A stretch of 64,000 bases of DNA from Paraburkholderia sp. BCC1885 (GTDB taxonomy: Bacteria > Pseudomonadota > Gammaproteobacteria > Burkholderiales > Burkholderiaceae). The translations under genes were made by a program, and so were the position numbers. The notes below the pieces were generated by a model, which had not been told where the DNA came from, did not search any database, and saw nothing but the letters and a program-made list of their open reading frames with translations. The DNA lies in the NCBI RefSeq assembly GCF_900996235.1, contig NZ_CAAJGM010000177.1, positions 1 through 64,000 of the forward strand, written 5' to 3'. Below are positions 36,863-45,426 of this stretch, in pieces. Numbering within the stretch: the first letter of the stretch is position 1; every line of letters starts with the position of its first letter.

Positions 36863-37651
36863 CTAAACCGCCGCGTCACGCCTGGCTGGCCGCTGCGGTA
36901 TCACCACCACACAAACCACGATAAAGGCGAGCAGGATCGCAGACGCATACAGCCGGCTAATCTGCAATCCGCCTTGCGCCAGGGGTTTATCGAGGAAGTC
37001 GCCCAGCGTCGCGCCCAACGGCCGCGTCAGAATAAACGCGGCCCAGAATAGCGCCGTGCGCGACACCCGCGTGCAGAAATACAGCGCGGCCACGACGACA
37101 AGCCCCGCTCCGAACAACAGCGCGCTGTCTTCGTAACCGATACCGAGCCCGCCGCGATCGTCGCCCGCCACCCAGTCGCCGAGCGCCGTGCCGAGTGTCT
37201 GCGAGAACAGGATCGTGATCCAGTAAAACCATTCCGCGCGGCCGGTGACGATGCTTGCAGCCGAGACCGTGCCCTCCGATCGATACCATATCCCCAGACT
37301 GGCGATCAGCAACGCCACGACGATCGCGGTGCCGCCGGGATAGCCGACGCCCAGGGATCGATCGGCGAAATCGGCCATGGTGGTACCGAGCGTCGTCGTC
37401 GCAATGATGGTGGCCCAGTAGAGAAAGCGACGGAAATCGCGCGCCATCACCTGGCCATAAACAAGCCCGACGAATAGCACGAGGAAGATCGCCGAACCGA
37501 CCAGGTAACCCAGATTCAGTGACATGGATACCCAGTCGCCGCCGGTTTCGCCCAGCGTGGTGGCCGCCACCTTGATCACCCAGAAGCCCAGCGTGACTTC
37601 GGGAACCTTGCTGACGGCCTGTCTGGCAAAGCGCACAGCATCCTGTTTCAT
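36863..37651 (-). CDS. COG4705-type multi-pass membrane protein
   Basis: The 262-residue protein has about eight hydrophobic segments and four copies of a TTLG-x-T-x-GD type motif (KVAATTLGETGGDWVS, ATTTLGTTMADF, SQTLGTALGDW, TRPLGATLGDF) each followed by a Leu-Gly/Tyr turn, as in COG4705 proteins. The function is unknown; the family is often next to PmrA/QseB-type systems in Burkholderia. It is divergent from such a system here and shares a CTTAA box with it. Confidence 0.8.
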   Translation of the reverse strand: MKQDAVRFARQAVSKVPEVTLGFWVIKVAATTLGETGGDWVSMSLNLGYLVGSAIFLVLFVGLVYGQVMARDFRRFLYWATIIATTTLGTTMADFADRSLGVGYPGGTAIVVALLIASLGIWYRSEGTVSAASIVTGRAEWFYWITILFSQTLGTALGDWVAGDDRGGLGIGYEDSALLFGAGLVVVAALYFCTRVSRTALFWAAFILTRPLGATLGDFLDKPLAQGGLQISRLYASAILLAFIVVCVVVIPQRPARRDAAV

Positions 37652-37692
37652 CTCGCACTCCTCGGTTGAAGGGGGATGATATTGAAGGAACG

Positions 37693-37709
37693 CTTAACGA
37701 AGGCTTAAG
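37693..37709. promoter_or_regulatory. PmrA/QseB-type box
   Basis: CTTAAC (37693-37698) and CTTAAG (37704-37709) are direct repeats with starts 11 bp apart, the spacing of PmrA/BasR-type response-regulator sites. The box lies between the divergent COG4705 gene and the response regulator gene, suited to autoregulation. Confidence 0.7.
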
Positions 37710-37765
37710 GAAGGGGTAAGGCGGGATGCGCGACAATGGCGCTGAATGACAACGCGGGGGGCGCA

Positions 37766-38428
37766 ATGCGTCTGCTTCTGGTAGAAGACGATGAAATGAT
37801 TGCGGAGACCGTGCTCGAATCCATGCGGCGCGTGGGTTACGCCGTCGACTGGGCGCAGGACGGCCGCGCGGCGGAACTGTCGCTCGACAATGGCGTCTAC
37901 GATCTGGTCCTGCTGGACCTGGGTTTGCCGGGAAAAAACGGCATCGATGTGCTCAGCAGCTATCGCAAGCAGGGTGGCGAGGCGCCCGTCATCATCCTGA
38001 CCGCGCGCGACGCCGTGACCGACCGCATTCGCGGTCTCGACGCCGGCGCCGACGACTACCTGATCAAACCCTTCGATCTCGACGAACTGGCGGCGCGAGC
38101 CCGCGCGTTGCTGCGCCGGCGCACGGGACAGAAGCAGCCCATCTACACGCACGGCGAATTGACGCTCGACCCGGCGGCCCACGAAGTCACCAAAGGCAGC
38201 CTGCCGATTACGCTGGTGCCGCGCGAATTCGCCTTGCTGCAGGCGCTGATCGAAGAACCTGCGCGCGTTTTCACCCGAGCGGAGCTCGAAGACAAGTTAT
38301 ACGGCTGGGGCGAAGAAGTGGGCAGCAACACGATCGAAGTCCACGTGCATAGCCTGCGGCGCAAGATCGGCGTCGACCAGATCGTGACGGTGCGTGGCGT
38401 CGGTTATCGGCTCAAGAGGTGCGGATGA
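37766..38428 (+). CDS. PmrA/QseB-type response regulator
   Basis: The 220-residue protein has a receiver (acidic pair near 7-8, phospho-Asp in LVLLDLGLPGKNG, Lys in YLIKPFDLDEL) and an OmpR-type winged helix (LTLDPAAHEVTKGSLPITLVPREFALLQALIEEPARVFTRAELEDKLYGWGEEVGSNTIEVHVHSLRRKIG). The LYGWGEEVGSNTIEVHVH string is characteristic of the QseB/PmrA subgroup. It overlaps the kinase gene by ATGA. Confidence 0.93.
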   Translation: MRLLLVEDDEMIAETVLESMRRVGYAVDWAQDGRAAELSLDNGVYDLVLLDLGLPGKNGIDVLSSYRKQGGEAPVIILTARDAVTDRIRGLDAGADDYLIKPFDLDELAARARALLRRRTGQKQPIYTHGELTLDPAAHEVTKGSLPITLVPREFALLQALIEEPARVFTRAELEDKLYGWGEEVGSNTIEVHVHSLRRKIGVDQIVTVRGVGYRLKRCG

Positions 38429-39789
38429 AATCGATTCGCCGCTGGCTGCTCGGGTGGCTCATCTGCGGTCTTGCCGCCGCCTCCGGCATCGCCGCGTGGG
38501 CGATCTTTCACACCGCCCGCGAAGAGGCGAGCGAACTGTTCGACTATGAACTGCGCACCGTCGCCCTGTCGTTGCCTTCGAGTGTCGAGGCGACGCAGAC
38601 GGTCGAGCGGGAAGACGCGGAAGTCGGCGGCATTTCGGACGACCGGATTCTCATCGAGATCTGGGACAAAACCGGCGCACTGATTTATCACTCGCAGCAA
38701 TCGGCGGTGCTGGATCGTCTGCCGGCGGGGATTCGCACCATCGACCGAAATGGCGATGCCTGGCGTGTCTTCGGTCTGCAACAGCCCGGTCGTTTCGTTC
38801 AGGTGGCACAGCCGGTGTCCGTGCGTGAGGCGCTCGCCGTCCATCTGGCGCTGCACACGTTATGGCCTCTCGGCGTGTTCATGCCCGCGACGATCCTGCT
38901 GGTGCTGCTGGTCGTGGCGCGCGGGCTCGCGCCTATCGGTGGGTTGTCGCGTCTGCTTGCGACGCGTTCACTCGATTCGCTCGATGCACTGCGTCTCGAC
39001 GGCGACGTGCCCGTCGAAATCCGGCCCCTGGTCGAGGCGCTGAACGATCTGCTTGCGCGTCTGAACATCGCATCCCAGGCACAACGAACTTTTATTGCCG
39101 ATGCCGCCCACGAACTGCGTTCCCCACTTGCCGCGCTGAAACTGCAATTGCAGGCGGCTTCGAACAACGGCACCTTGAAGGACGACGGTCAGACGCTCGA
39201 ACGAATCGACATGCGGCTTAACCGCATCATCCGGCTCGTACAGCAACTGCTGACGCTCGCCCGCGAGGACGCGCAATCGGCAAGCTTGGACACGTGCGTG
39301 AGTTTGCGCCGACTCGCCGAGCAGGCCGTCAGCGATTTCTCTTTGCTTGCCGATGAAAAGCAGATCGACCTCGGCCTCGAATTCCGCCAACCGGTCACGC
39401 AGGAGGACGTATGCAACGTGCTGGCCGATCCACACGGCTTGAGCGTGCTGTTAAGCAATCTGATTGACAATGCAATTCGCTATACGCCGCGGGGAGGCAA
39501 GATCGACGTCGTGCTCACTCGCGTATCGTCAGCGCGCTTCGGCCTCGAAGTGGCGGACAACGGCCCCGGCATTCCCGAACAGGAACTGGGTCGCGTGCTG
39601 GACCGCTTCTATCGCGGCGAGCAGACCAAGGGGACGGGCAGCGGTTTAGGACTCGCCATCGCCGCTCGCATTGCGCAGCGGCATCAACTGACCCTTACGC
39701 TGCGTAATAACATAGCCGCGTCAGGCCTGACGGTATCGGTAAGCGGATTTGTGCCGGTGCACGAACGCGTCGCTGCAATCAACGCTTAA
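38425..39789 (+). CDS. QseC/PmrB-type sensor histidine kinase
   Basis: The 454-residue inner-membrane kinase has TM1 near 8-30, a periplasmic sensor (about 32-150), TM2 near 155-175, a HAMP-like linker, a HisKA motif FIADAAHELRSPLAALKLQLQA, and HATPase boxes LSNLIDNAIRYTPRGG, VADNGPGIP and GTGSGLGLAIAARIAQ. ATG 38425 overlaps the regulator stop as ATGA. Its ligand is unknown; family members sense cations, iron, or quinones and hormones. Confidence 0.92.
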   Translation: MKSIRRWLLGWLICGLAAASGIAAWAIFHTAREEASELFDYELRTVALSLPSSVEATQTVEREDAEVGGISDDRILIEIWDKTGALIYHSQQSAVLDRLPAGIRTIDRNGDAWRVFGLQQPGRFVQVAQPVSVREALAVHLALHTLWPLGVFMPATILLVLLVVARGLAPIGGLSRLLATRSLDSLDALRLDGDVPVEIRPLVEALNDLLARLNIASQAQRTFIADAAHELRSPLAALKLQLQAASNNGTLKDDGQTLERIDMRLNRIIRLVQQLLTLAREDAQSASLDTCVSLRRLAEQAVSDFSLLADEKQIDLGLEFRQPVTQEDVCNVLADPHGLSVLLSNLIDNAIRYTPRGGKIDVVLTRVSSARFGLEVADNGPGIPEQELGRVLDRFYRGEQTKGTGSGLGLAIAARIAQRHQLTLTLRNNIAASGLTVSVSGFVPVHERVAAINA

Positions 39790-39826
39790 GCGTATGTTGT
39801 GCGGTTGAAAGCAAGCCGCTTGCCTG

Positions 39827-39859
39827 CTTAAGGTTCTCATCAGGTTTCGTCGCTAGTAT
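39827..39859 (+). promoter_or_regulatory. PmrA-like box and -10 upstream of a small membrane gene
   Basis: CTTAAGG (39827-39833) and CATCAGG (39838-39844) are half-sites with 11-bp spacing, followed after 9 bp by TAGTAT (39854-39859), a good -10. The second half-site matches the consensus only partly. Confidence 0.5.
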
Positions 39860-39984
39860 CGACACATACCGCATGTATATAGATGGGCGTGACAGCCATA
39901 CGACGTGCATTGGCTAACCGGTTGCTACAAGAAAAATGAAAGCGCGACCGGTGGCGCCATCCATCCGTGTCGACGAGCCGCATC

Positions 39985-40206
39985 ATGAAACCAGCCACGA
40001 TCAACCTGCTACGAAACTATCTTTTGACAGCATCGCTTGCTGCCAGCGTGATAGATGCAGCCGCACTGTTGCTGATCGACCTGTTTGGCGTGTCGGAAAA
40101 CGTGTTCACGTCCACGACGTTCCGCCTTGCGGCGGTCGCGGCTATCGCATGCTTCGTATTGCTAACAAAATGCATTGGCCGGCAATTAGCGGCGTCAGAC
40201 TCGTGA
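39985..40206 (+). CDS. Small two-helix membrane protein (73 aa)
   Basis: The 73-residue product (MKPATINLLRNYLLTASLAASVIDAAALLLIDL...) has two hydrophobic segments (about 11-33 and 45-66) and a short charged C-terminus. The upstream PmrA-like box and -10 support a real gene. A GTG 18 nt upstream is another possible start. It could be a small envelope-stress effector; no family is recognised. Confidence 0.55.
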   Translation: MKPATINLLRNYLLTASLAASVIDAAALLLIDLFGVSENVFTSTTFRLAAVAAIACFVLLTKCIGRQLAASDS

Positions 40207-40251
40207 CGGTGGCGTTCTGCCGCTCGATGCGCAGCATCCCTCTTGCCCGTT

Positions 40252-40788
40252 TTATTTCCACGGCGCCATCGCTTCGAAAACACCATCGCGTCTGACGAGC
40301 GCATGTAAAAGCGCCGCCGCCAGATGGAGCACGATCAGCGCAAAGAAGCACAGCGCGAGCGCCCGATGCGCATTCCACAGCAATGAATGCAGCGCGTCGC
40401 TGTGTGGCAGGAAGGACGGCAGATGGATGCCGAACACGACGACCGGATAATCCGCGGCCGACAGCATGCCCCAGCCGATGAGCGGCAGCCCGATCATCAG
40501 CAGATAAAACGCGAGATGCGAGAGACGCGCGGCGAGCTTCATCGGTTCCGGCATGGAAGCGGGCAACGGCGGCGCGCCGCGAACCAGCCTGACCACCAGA
40601 CGAATCAGTCCCAGCACGAGAATCACGATTCCCAGCGGCTTATGGATCGACACCAGCGACAGATAATCCGGCCGCACGGTCGACACCATCCCGACGCCGA
40701 TAAACAGCATCGCCAGGATGCAAACCGCCATGAGCCAGTGAAGCGCGCGCTGCAGCGGTGTGAAGCGGGCGTGGATCGGGGTGCTCAT
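40252..40788 (-). CDS. Cytochrome b561-type membrane protein
   Basis: The 178-residue protein has four membrane helices with the b561 (CybB/YceJ) haem His positions (LQRALHWLMAVCILAMLF; SIHKPLGIVILVL; LAFYLLMIGLPLIGW; WNAHRALALCFFALIVLH). It should carry electrons from quinol to a partner. It overlaps the catalase-like gene (ATGA), so the two form a pair. Longer upstream frames are inside the catalase gene. Confidence 0.9.
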   Translation of the reverse strand: MSTPIHARFTPLQRALHWLMAVCILAMLFIGVGMVSTVRPDYLSLVSIHKPLGIVILVLGLIRLVVRLVRGAPPLPASMPEPMKLAARLSHLAFYLLMIGLPLIGWGMLSAADYPVVVFGIHLPSFLPHSDALHSLLWNAHRALALCFFALIVLHLAAALLHALVRRDGVFEAMAPWK

Positions 40789-41846
40789 TGCGTGTCTCCT
40801 CCTGCCGGATGGCGCGGATAGTCCTTCTCCTCGGCGGTGCGCCGGTTGAACGAGACGGCGTATGCGGCTGAGCGCGCGGCGGGAAACGGATCGTCCGAGA
40901 CGCGCATGCCGGACGGCAGGACAGTGGGATCGAAGTTGAGATCGCGGCACGGCCCGTCGGGTTCGGACTCGATGGTATTGACCACCAGGGTGCCCGCCTG
41001 CACCTTGCGTCGATCGTCGGGCCAGGCCTGGCTCGGGTCGGCGGTGGGGTCGCCCGGATTGGCGACCGTCACGACCAGGGTCCAGCGTTGCGGCGCACTG
41101 TGCACCCGCTGCGTAATATCCGCGTCGAGGAAATCGTCGCCGCGCGCTTTCAACTGGTCGACGGAGACGGCCTCGGGTTGCGCGGCCGGTACGAAGGACC
41201 AGCGCACGGCCTGGTCCTGTCCCGCCGCGTTGGTGAAGATGAAGCTGTTGAGGCTGTTGTAGCGTTCCTGCGCGAAAGAACCGGTCCACGGCGCGCTGCC
41301 GGCCCACTGGGCGAAGTGGCCGAACTCCGGATGCGCGGCGATAAAATTCTTCATGGCGTCCGGATCGGTCTTGTCGCCCGAGGCTTTAAGCAGACCATAG
41401 AAGGCCTGTGGCGTGGCGACCGGGAAGAACGGCGGATTGATCATCGCCGTGCGCCATTCGCTGCCGTCCGGCGCGACGATCCGCAGACTGAGGCCGCGTA
41501 CCCGAACCGTGGCGTCCGGCGCTTTGGGGTCCGGCGTGCCGAGATTGAAACGGCCCGTGACTGGGTATGAGCCCTGCGCGAGCATGGGCGCCTTGGACAG
41601 GTCTGCCGCCGCGCCATTCGATTCGAAGCTGCCGGTAAAGCAGATACCCTTGGCGTGATTGCGCCGGAAGCCGAGCGCCGGACCGTTTGGCGGCGCGAGG
41701 GCGTTGACGAGCCTGGCCGGCGTCAGCCGTGCCGGCGAGAGCCAGCCGGCCGTAAAGGCGAAGGCCGCGATCAGCACGATCACGACGACTGCAATCAGTA
41801 CTAGCGAACGGACGGTGGACCCGTTGGAACTCGGACTGTCGGCCAT
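40785..41846 (-). CDS. Membrane-anchored catalase-family peroxidase
   Basis: The 353-residue protein has an N-terminal anchor helix (about 12-36) and a compact catalase domain beginning GFRRNHAKGICFTGSFESNG, containing the distal-haem His-Ala-Lys segment, and QERYNSLNSFIFTNAAGQDQAVRWSFVP. The family (SrpA/KatN-like small catalases) lacks the flavodoxin-like C-terminus. The start at 41846 opens the anchor. The paired cytochrome b561 suggests it draws electrons from the membrane rather than disproportionating peroxide. Confidence 0.85.
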   Translation of the reverse strand: MADSPSSNGSTVRSLVLIAVVVIVLIAAFAFTAGWLSPARLTPARLVNALAPPNGPALGFRRNHAKGICFTGSFESNGAAADLSKAPMLAQGSYPVTGRFNLGTPDPKAPDATVRVRGLSLRIVAPDGSEWRTAMINPPFFPVATPQAFYGLLKASGDKTDPDAMKNFIAAHPEFGHFAQWAGSAPWTGSFAQERYNSLNSFIFTNAAGQDQAVRWSFVPAAQPEAVSVDQLKARGDDFLDADITQRVHSAPQRWTLVVTVANPGDPTADPSQAWPDDRRKVQAGTLVVNTIESEPDGPCRDLNFDPTVLPSGMRVSDDPFPAARSAAYAVSFNRRTAEEKDYPRHPAGGDTQ

Positions 41847-42054
41847 CGATCTCTCCCGATCAATGATTCGGCTGACTAGCAATCTAGCAGGGCAATCGCA
41901 AAAGCGCCAATGATCAATAGACTTCGCGCGTCGTCGCCGCAGGTCGCAAAGCGCGAATCCTGTCCGGTGTCCGCTCCTGCCGTGTGCGGCGCCGCCCGGG
42001 CCGGACCTCGGCCGCGAGCGGTCTTGCCGCGTCCCAATGCGGCCTCCGACAACC

Positions 42055-43299
42055 TCAGTGCGTCATGCATATCTCATGCAACGCATCCAGCCGGCGCACC
42101 GGATCCGCCACATACGGATTCGACTCGTCCCACGCATAGCCCGCGAGGATGGCGCTGATCATGCGGCGAATCAGTGTGGTTTGACGCGGATAGAAGATGA
42201 TGTCCTGCAGATCGCCGGTGTACCACCGCTCCACGAACGCGCGGAAGGTATCGATGCCTTTGCGCAGCGGCACGTCGTATTCGGTCTGCCAGTCGACCGG
42301 CTCGCCGTTCAACTGGCGTTCGAGCGTCTGCACAGCGAGATGCGCCGAACGCAGCGCGATCGTCACGCCCGACGAAAACACCGGATCGAGGAACTCGCCC
42401 GCGTTGCCAAGCAGGGCGTAGCCCGGACCATGCAGGCGTTCGACATTGGCCGCATAGCCGCCAATGTGGCGAACCGGCATCAGAAACGGCGCATCGCCGA
42501 TCAGGCGGGCGAGCGTCGGTTCCTGCTGGATCAAACCGCGCAGCTTCGCGTCGCGTTCTTCCTCGGGGCCGGCGAGAAAGTCCGCCTCGGCGACGCAACC
42601 GACGGACGAGCGGCCGCACGCCAGCGGGATCATCCAGAACCAGACGTCGCGGCGCTCCGGATGGGTGGCGACGCAGATCTTGTTGCGGTCGGTGGCGTCG
42701 AGCGTGAGGCCGTCGCGCACGTGGGTGAAGATGGCCGCGCGCGTCGGCATCCCGGTTGGCGTCTCGAGATTCAGCAGACGCGGCAAGACGCGGCCAAAGC
42801 CGCTGGCGTCGAATACGAAACGCGCATGCACCTGGTAGGCCTGGCCGGCTTCATCGACTACGTCGAGCACGGGCGCGCTGCCGGTTTGCAGGGCCTGCAC
42901 GGTATGGCCGAAACGCACTTCGGCGCCTTGTTCGGCGGCGCAGCGAATCAGGATGTCGTCGAAGGTCGCGCGTTCGACCTGATAGGTCGTGCCCCATCCC
43001 GGCGTGTGTTTGTCGCGGAAGTCGAAGGCCGACGACTTGTCGCGCCAGATGAAGTGCGCGCCGTTCTTGTACTGGAAGCCGGCCTGCACGACCGCCTGCA
43101 GCATGCCGGCCTCTTCGAGGTAGGCCATGCTTTGCGGCAACAGACTCTCGCCAATCGAAAAGCGCGGGAAATGTTGCCGTTCCAGCACGAGCACCGAACG
43201 GCCCGCTTTTCTGAGCAGCGCCGCTGCGACCGCGCCTGCGGGACCGGCGCCGATGATCGCGACGTCGACCTGGTTGTTACTCGCTAAAAGGGAATTCAA
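42055..43299 (-). CDS. FAD-dependent halogenase-like flavoprotein of the APE cluster
   Basis: The 414-residue flavoprotein has the Rossmann motif GAGPAGAVAAALLRKAG near residue 17 and a WxWxIP motif as WFWMIP near 220, which is typical of flavin-dependent halogenases. A segment VQAGFQYKNGAHFIW resembles the FxxKxGA region of phenol/tailoring halogenases. The TTG start is supported by an AGAGGAAAGA site. It follows the ketosynthase genes on the same strand across a methyltransferase gene on the other strand. It may halogenate or otherwise modify the aryl head group; a plain FAD oxidoreductase is the alternative. Confidence 0.75.
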   Translation of the reverse strand: MNSLLASNNQVDVAIIGAGPAGAVAAALLRKAGRSVLVLERQHFPRFSIGESLLPQSMAYLEEAGMLQAVVQAGFQYKNGAHFIWRDKSSAFDFRDKHTPGWGTTYQVERATFDDILIRCAAEQGAEVRFGHTVQALQTGSAPVLDVVDEAGQAYQVHARFVFDASGFGRVLPRLLNLETPTGMPTRAAIFTHVRDGLTLDATDRNKICVATHPERRDVWFWMIPLACGRSSVGCVAEADFLAGPEEERDAKLRGLIQQEPTLARLIGDAPFLMPVRHIGGYAANVERLHGPGYALLGNAGEFLDPVFSSGVTIALRSAHLAVQTLERQLNGEPVDWQTEYDVPLRKGIDTFRAFVERWYTGDLQDIIFYPRQTTLIRRMISAILAGYAWDESNPYVADPVRRLDALHEICMTH

Positions 43300-43423
43300 T
43301 CTTTCCTCTACCGGTTATCTAAAGTGAACTGCGCCGCGGCGGGCCCAGCATCGTGACGTTCTGGCTTGCTATTACAATGCTACCTATTCAATCAAAAGGC
43401 CGATTTTTGCCGGGGAAACAGCC

Positions 43424-44161
43424 ATGTCTGCGTCTGAAACTTCCGCCGTGCCTTTCGTGCACGAAACGGCCTTCGGCATCTGGTTCCTGCGCACCCATAC
43501 GTGGGAGCATCATGTCCTGCGCGTGGCGATCAACGACCTCAAGCGCCTGATCGACACACCGTTGCCCGAGGCGCCGGTGATTGCCGACGTCGGTTGTGGA
43601 CAGGGTATCTCGTTTCGGCTGCTGGCCGAAGCGTTCCGTCCGGGCCGCATCGTCGGCATCGACTATCACGAGCCGTCGCTCGAACTGGCCGCCGAGGCCG
43701 CGCGCAAGTGCAAGGCCGGCAAGGCTGGCGTCGGTGAGATCGAGGTGCTGCACGGCGACTGCGCGCACCTGACGCTACCCGACGCGAGTGTCGACATTGT
43801 GTTCTGCCATCAGACTTTCCACCACCTCGTCGAGCAGGCGCGCGCGCTGGCCGAGTTCCGGCGCGTCCTCAAGCCCGGCGGTGTGTTGCTGTTCGCCGAA
43901 TCGACCGATGCCTACATCAGATCGTGGGTGATCCGTCTTTTGTTCCGTCATCCCATGCAGGTGCAAAAGAGCGCGGACGGCTACCTCGAGATGATCCGGC
44001 AGGCCGGTTTTTCGTTCGGACCACAGAACATTTCCTTGCCTTACCTTTGGTGGAGCCGTGCGGCAGATTTCGGTCTGCTCGAGCGGCTCGGCCTGCATCG
44101 TCCGCAGCCCGGCAAGCGCCGCGAAACCCTGGTCAACGTCGCCGCGCGCAAGGCGGCCTGA
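43424..44161 (+). CDS. Class I SAM-dependent methyltransferase of the APE cluster
   Basis: The 245-residue protein has motif I IADVGCGQGISFRLLAEAF near 48, followed by GIDYHEPSLE and a post-motif GEIEVLHGDCAHLTLPDASVDIVFCHQTFHHL. It lacks membrane segments. Aryl-polyene clusters usually include one methyltransferase acting on the head group; this is the only plus-strand gene in the cluster, divergent from the halogenase-like gene. Confidence 0.85.
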   Translation: MSASETSAVPFVHETAFGIWFLRTHTWEHHVLRVAINDLKRLIDTPLPEAPVIADVGCGQGISFRLLAEAFRPGRIVGIDYHEPSLELAAEAARKCKAGKAGVGEIEVLHGDCAHLTLPDASVDIVFCHQTFHHLVEQARALAEFRRVLKPGGVLLFAESTDAYIRSWVIRLLFRHPMQVQKSADGYLEMIRQAGFSFGPQNISLPYLWWSRAADFGLLERLGLHRPQPGKRRETLVNVAARKAA

Positions 44162-44178
44162 TTGCCGAGGGTAAAACG

Positions 44179-45426
44179 TTATGCGTCTTTCCAGGCGCTA
44201 AACATCAGGCCGGCGCAACTGCCGCCGAACCCGAATGAAACCGACAAGGCCGTATCGATCCGCGCCGCACGCGACTGCCGCACGAGTGGCAGGCCGGCCA
44301 CGGCGGCATCGAGCGTTTCGATACCGGGCGTGCCGGCCATGAAGCCGTCTCTCATCATCAACAGCGTGTAGATCGCTTCATGCGCGCCACAGGCGCCGAG
44401 CGGATGCCCGGTCAAACCTTTGGTCGACGAAAACGCCGGCATGTCGTGGCCGAATACGTCCACCAAGGCGTGCAGTTCTTCGAGATCGCCACGCGGTGTC
44501 GAAGGCGCGTGGGTGTTGATGTAGCCGGGACGCGTGCGTGCCTCGGCAAGCGTCTCGCGGATGGCGCGCGCGATGCCGGGCGCGCGCGGCGCCACCATGT
44601 CCGCGCCGTCGGTGCAATGACCGAAGCCGGTCAGTTCCGCCTGAATGCGCGCGCCGCGCGCGAGCGCGTGTTCGAGCGATTCGAGCAGCAGCACGCCCGC
44701 GCCCGAGGCCATCACGAAGCCGTCGCGCGCGGTGTCGTAGGGACGCGAAGCGTGTTCGGGCGCGTCGTTGAAGCGGCGTGACAGCGCGCCCATCGCGTCG
44801 AACATCAGCGTCATGTTGTCGTGCAGCGCTTCGCTGCCGCCGGCGAGGACAATCTGCTGACGGCCGGTCTGGATCAGTTGCAGCGCCTGGCCGATGGCAA
44901 GCGCCGAGGTCGTGCAGGCCGACGATGGCGAATAGGTCGTCCCTTCCATGCCGAACACGTGCGCGACGTTGGCGGAGGCCGTGCTGCCCATCGCCTGCGG
45001 CACGATGTACGGCGGCACGCGATCGATCCCGCGCGCCCGGGCGATATCCATGGCGACGTCATAAGCGGACATTGTGCCGACGCCCGAGCCGATCACCGCG
45101 CCCGCCTGCGGCGAATGCAGGGCGGCGGGATCGAGGCCGGCATCGTCGAGCGCGCTGCGCACCGCGTGACAGGCGAAGCGCGCGGTGTCGCCCATGAAGC
45201 GTTCGAGCTTGCGCTCGAACAGCGGCTCGCCGGCCACCGAGGCGACGCCCGCCACCTGGGTCGCGAAGCCGCGCTCGCGCCATGCGTCGATGTGCGTGAC
45301 GCCTGAGCGTCCTTCGCGCAGACGTGCCGACACCCCGTCGAGCGTGTTGCCAAGACAGGACACGAGCCCCATGCCCGTCACGACGACGCGGCGCAGGCCG
45401 TTGGCGGTATGCGTGGGCACGCTCAT
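44179..45426 (-). CDS. Beta-ketoacyl-ACP synthase, extra (third full) ketosynthase of the APE cluster
   Basis: The 415-residue thiolase-fold enzyme keeps the full Cys-His-His triad: SSACTTSALAIG (Cys near 170), NTHAPSTPRGD (His near 310) and TGHPLGACGAHEA (His near 345). The start at 45426 overlaps the previous gene by ATGA. The region after it turns to the FAD gene. It may elongate or be redundant with the ApeR/ApeO-type enzymes. The tail GGSCAGLMFSAW is as in chain-elongating FabF-like enzymes. Confidence 0.9.
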   Translation of the reverse strand: MSVPTHTANGLRRVVVTGMGLVSCLGNTLDGVSARLREGRSGVTHIDAWRERGFATQVAGVASVAGEPLFERKLERFMGDTARFACHAVRSALDDAGLDPAALHSPQAGAVIGSGVGTMSAYDVAMDIARARGIDRVPPYIVPQAMGSTASANVAHVFGMEGTTYSPSSACTTSALAIGQALQLIQTGRQQIVLAGGSEALHDNMTLMFDAMGALSRRFNDAPEHASRPYDTARDGFVMASGAGVLLLESLEHALARGARIQAELTGFGHCTDGADMVAPRAPGIARAIRETLAEARTRPGYINTHAPSTPRGDLEELHALVDVFGHDMPAFSSTKGLTGHPLGACGAHEAIYTLLMMRDGFMAGTPGIETLDAAVAGLPLVRQSRAARIDTALSVSFGFGGSCAGLMFSAWKDA

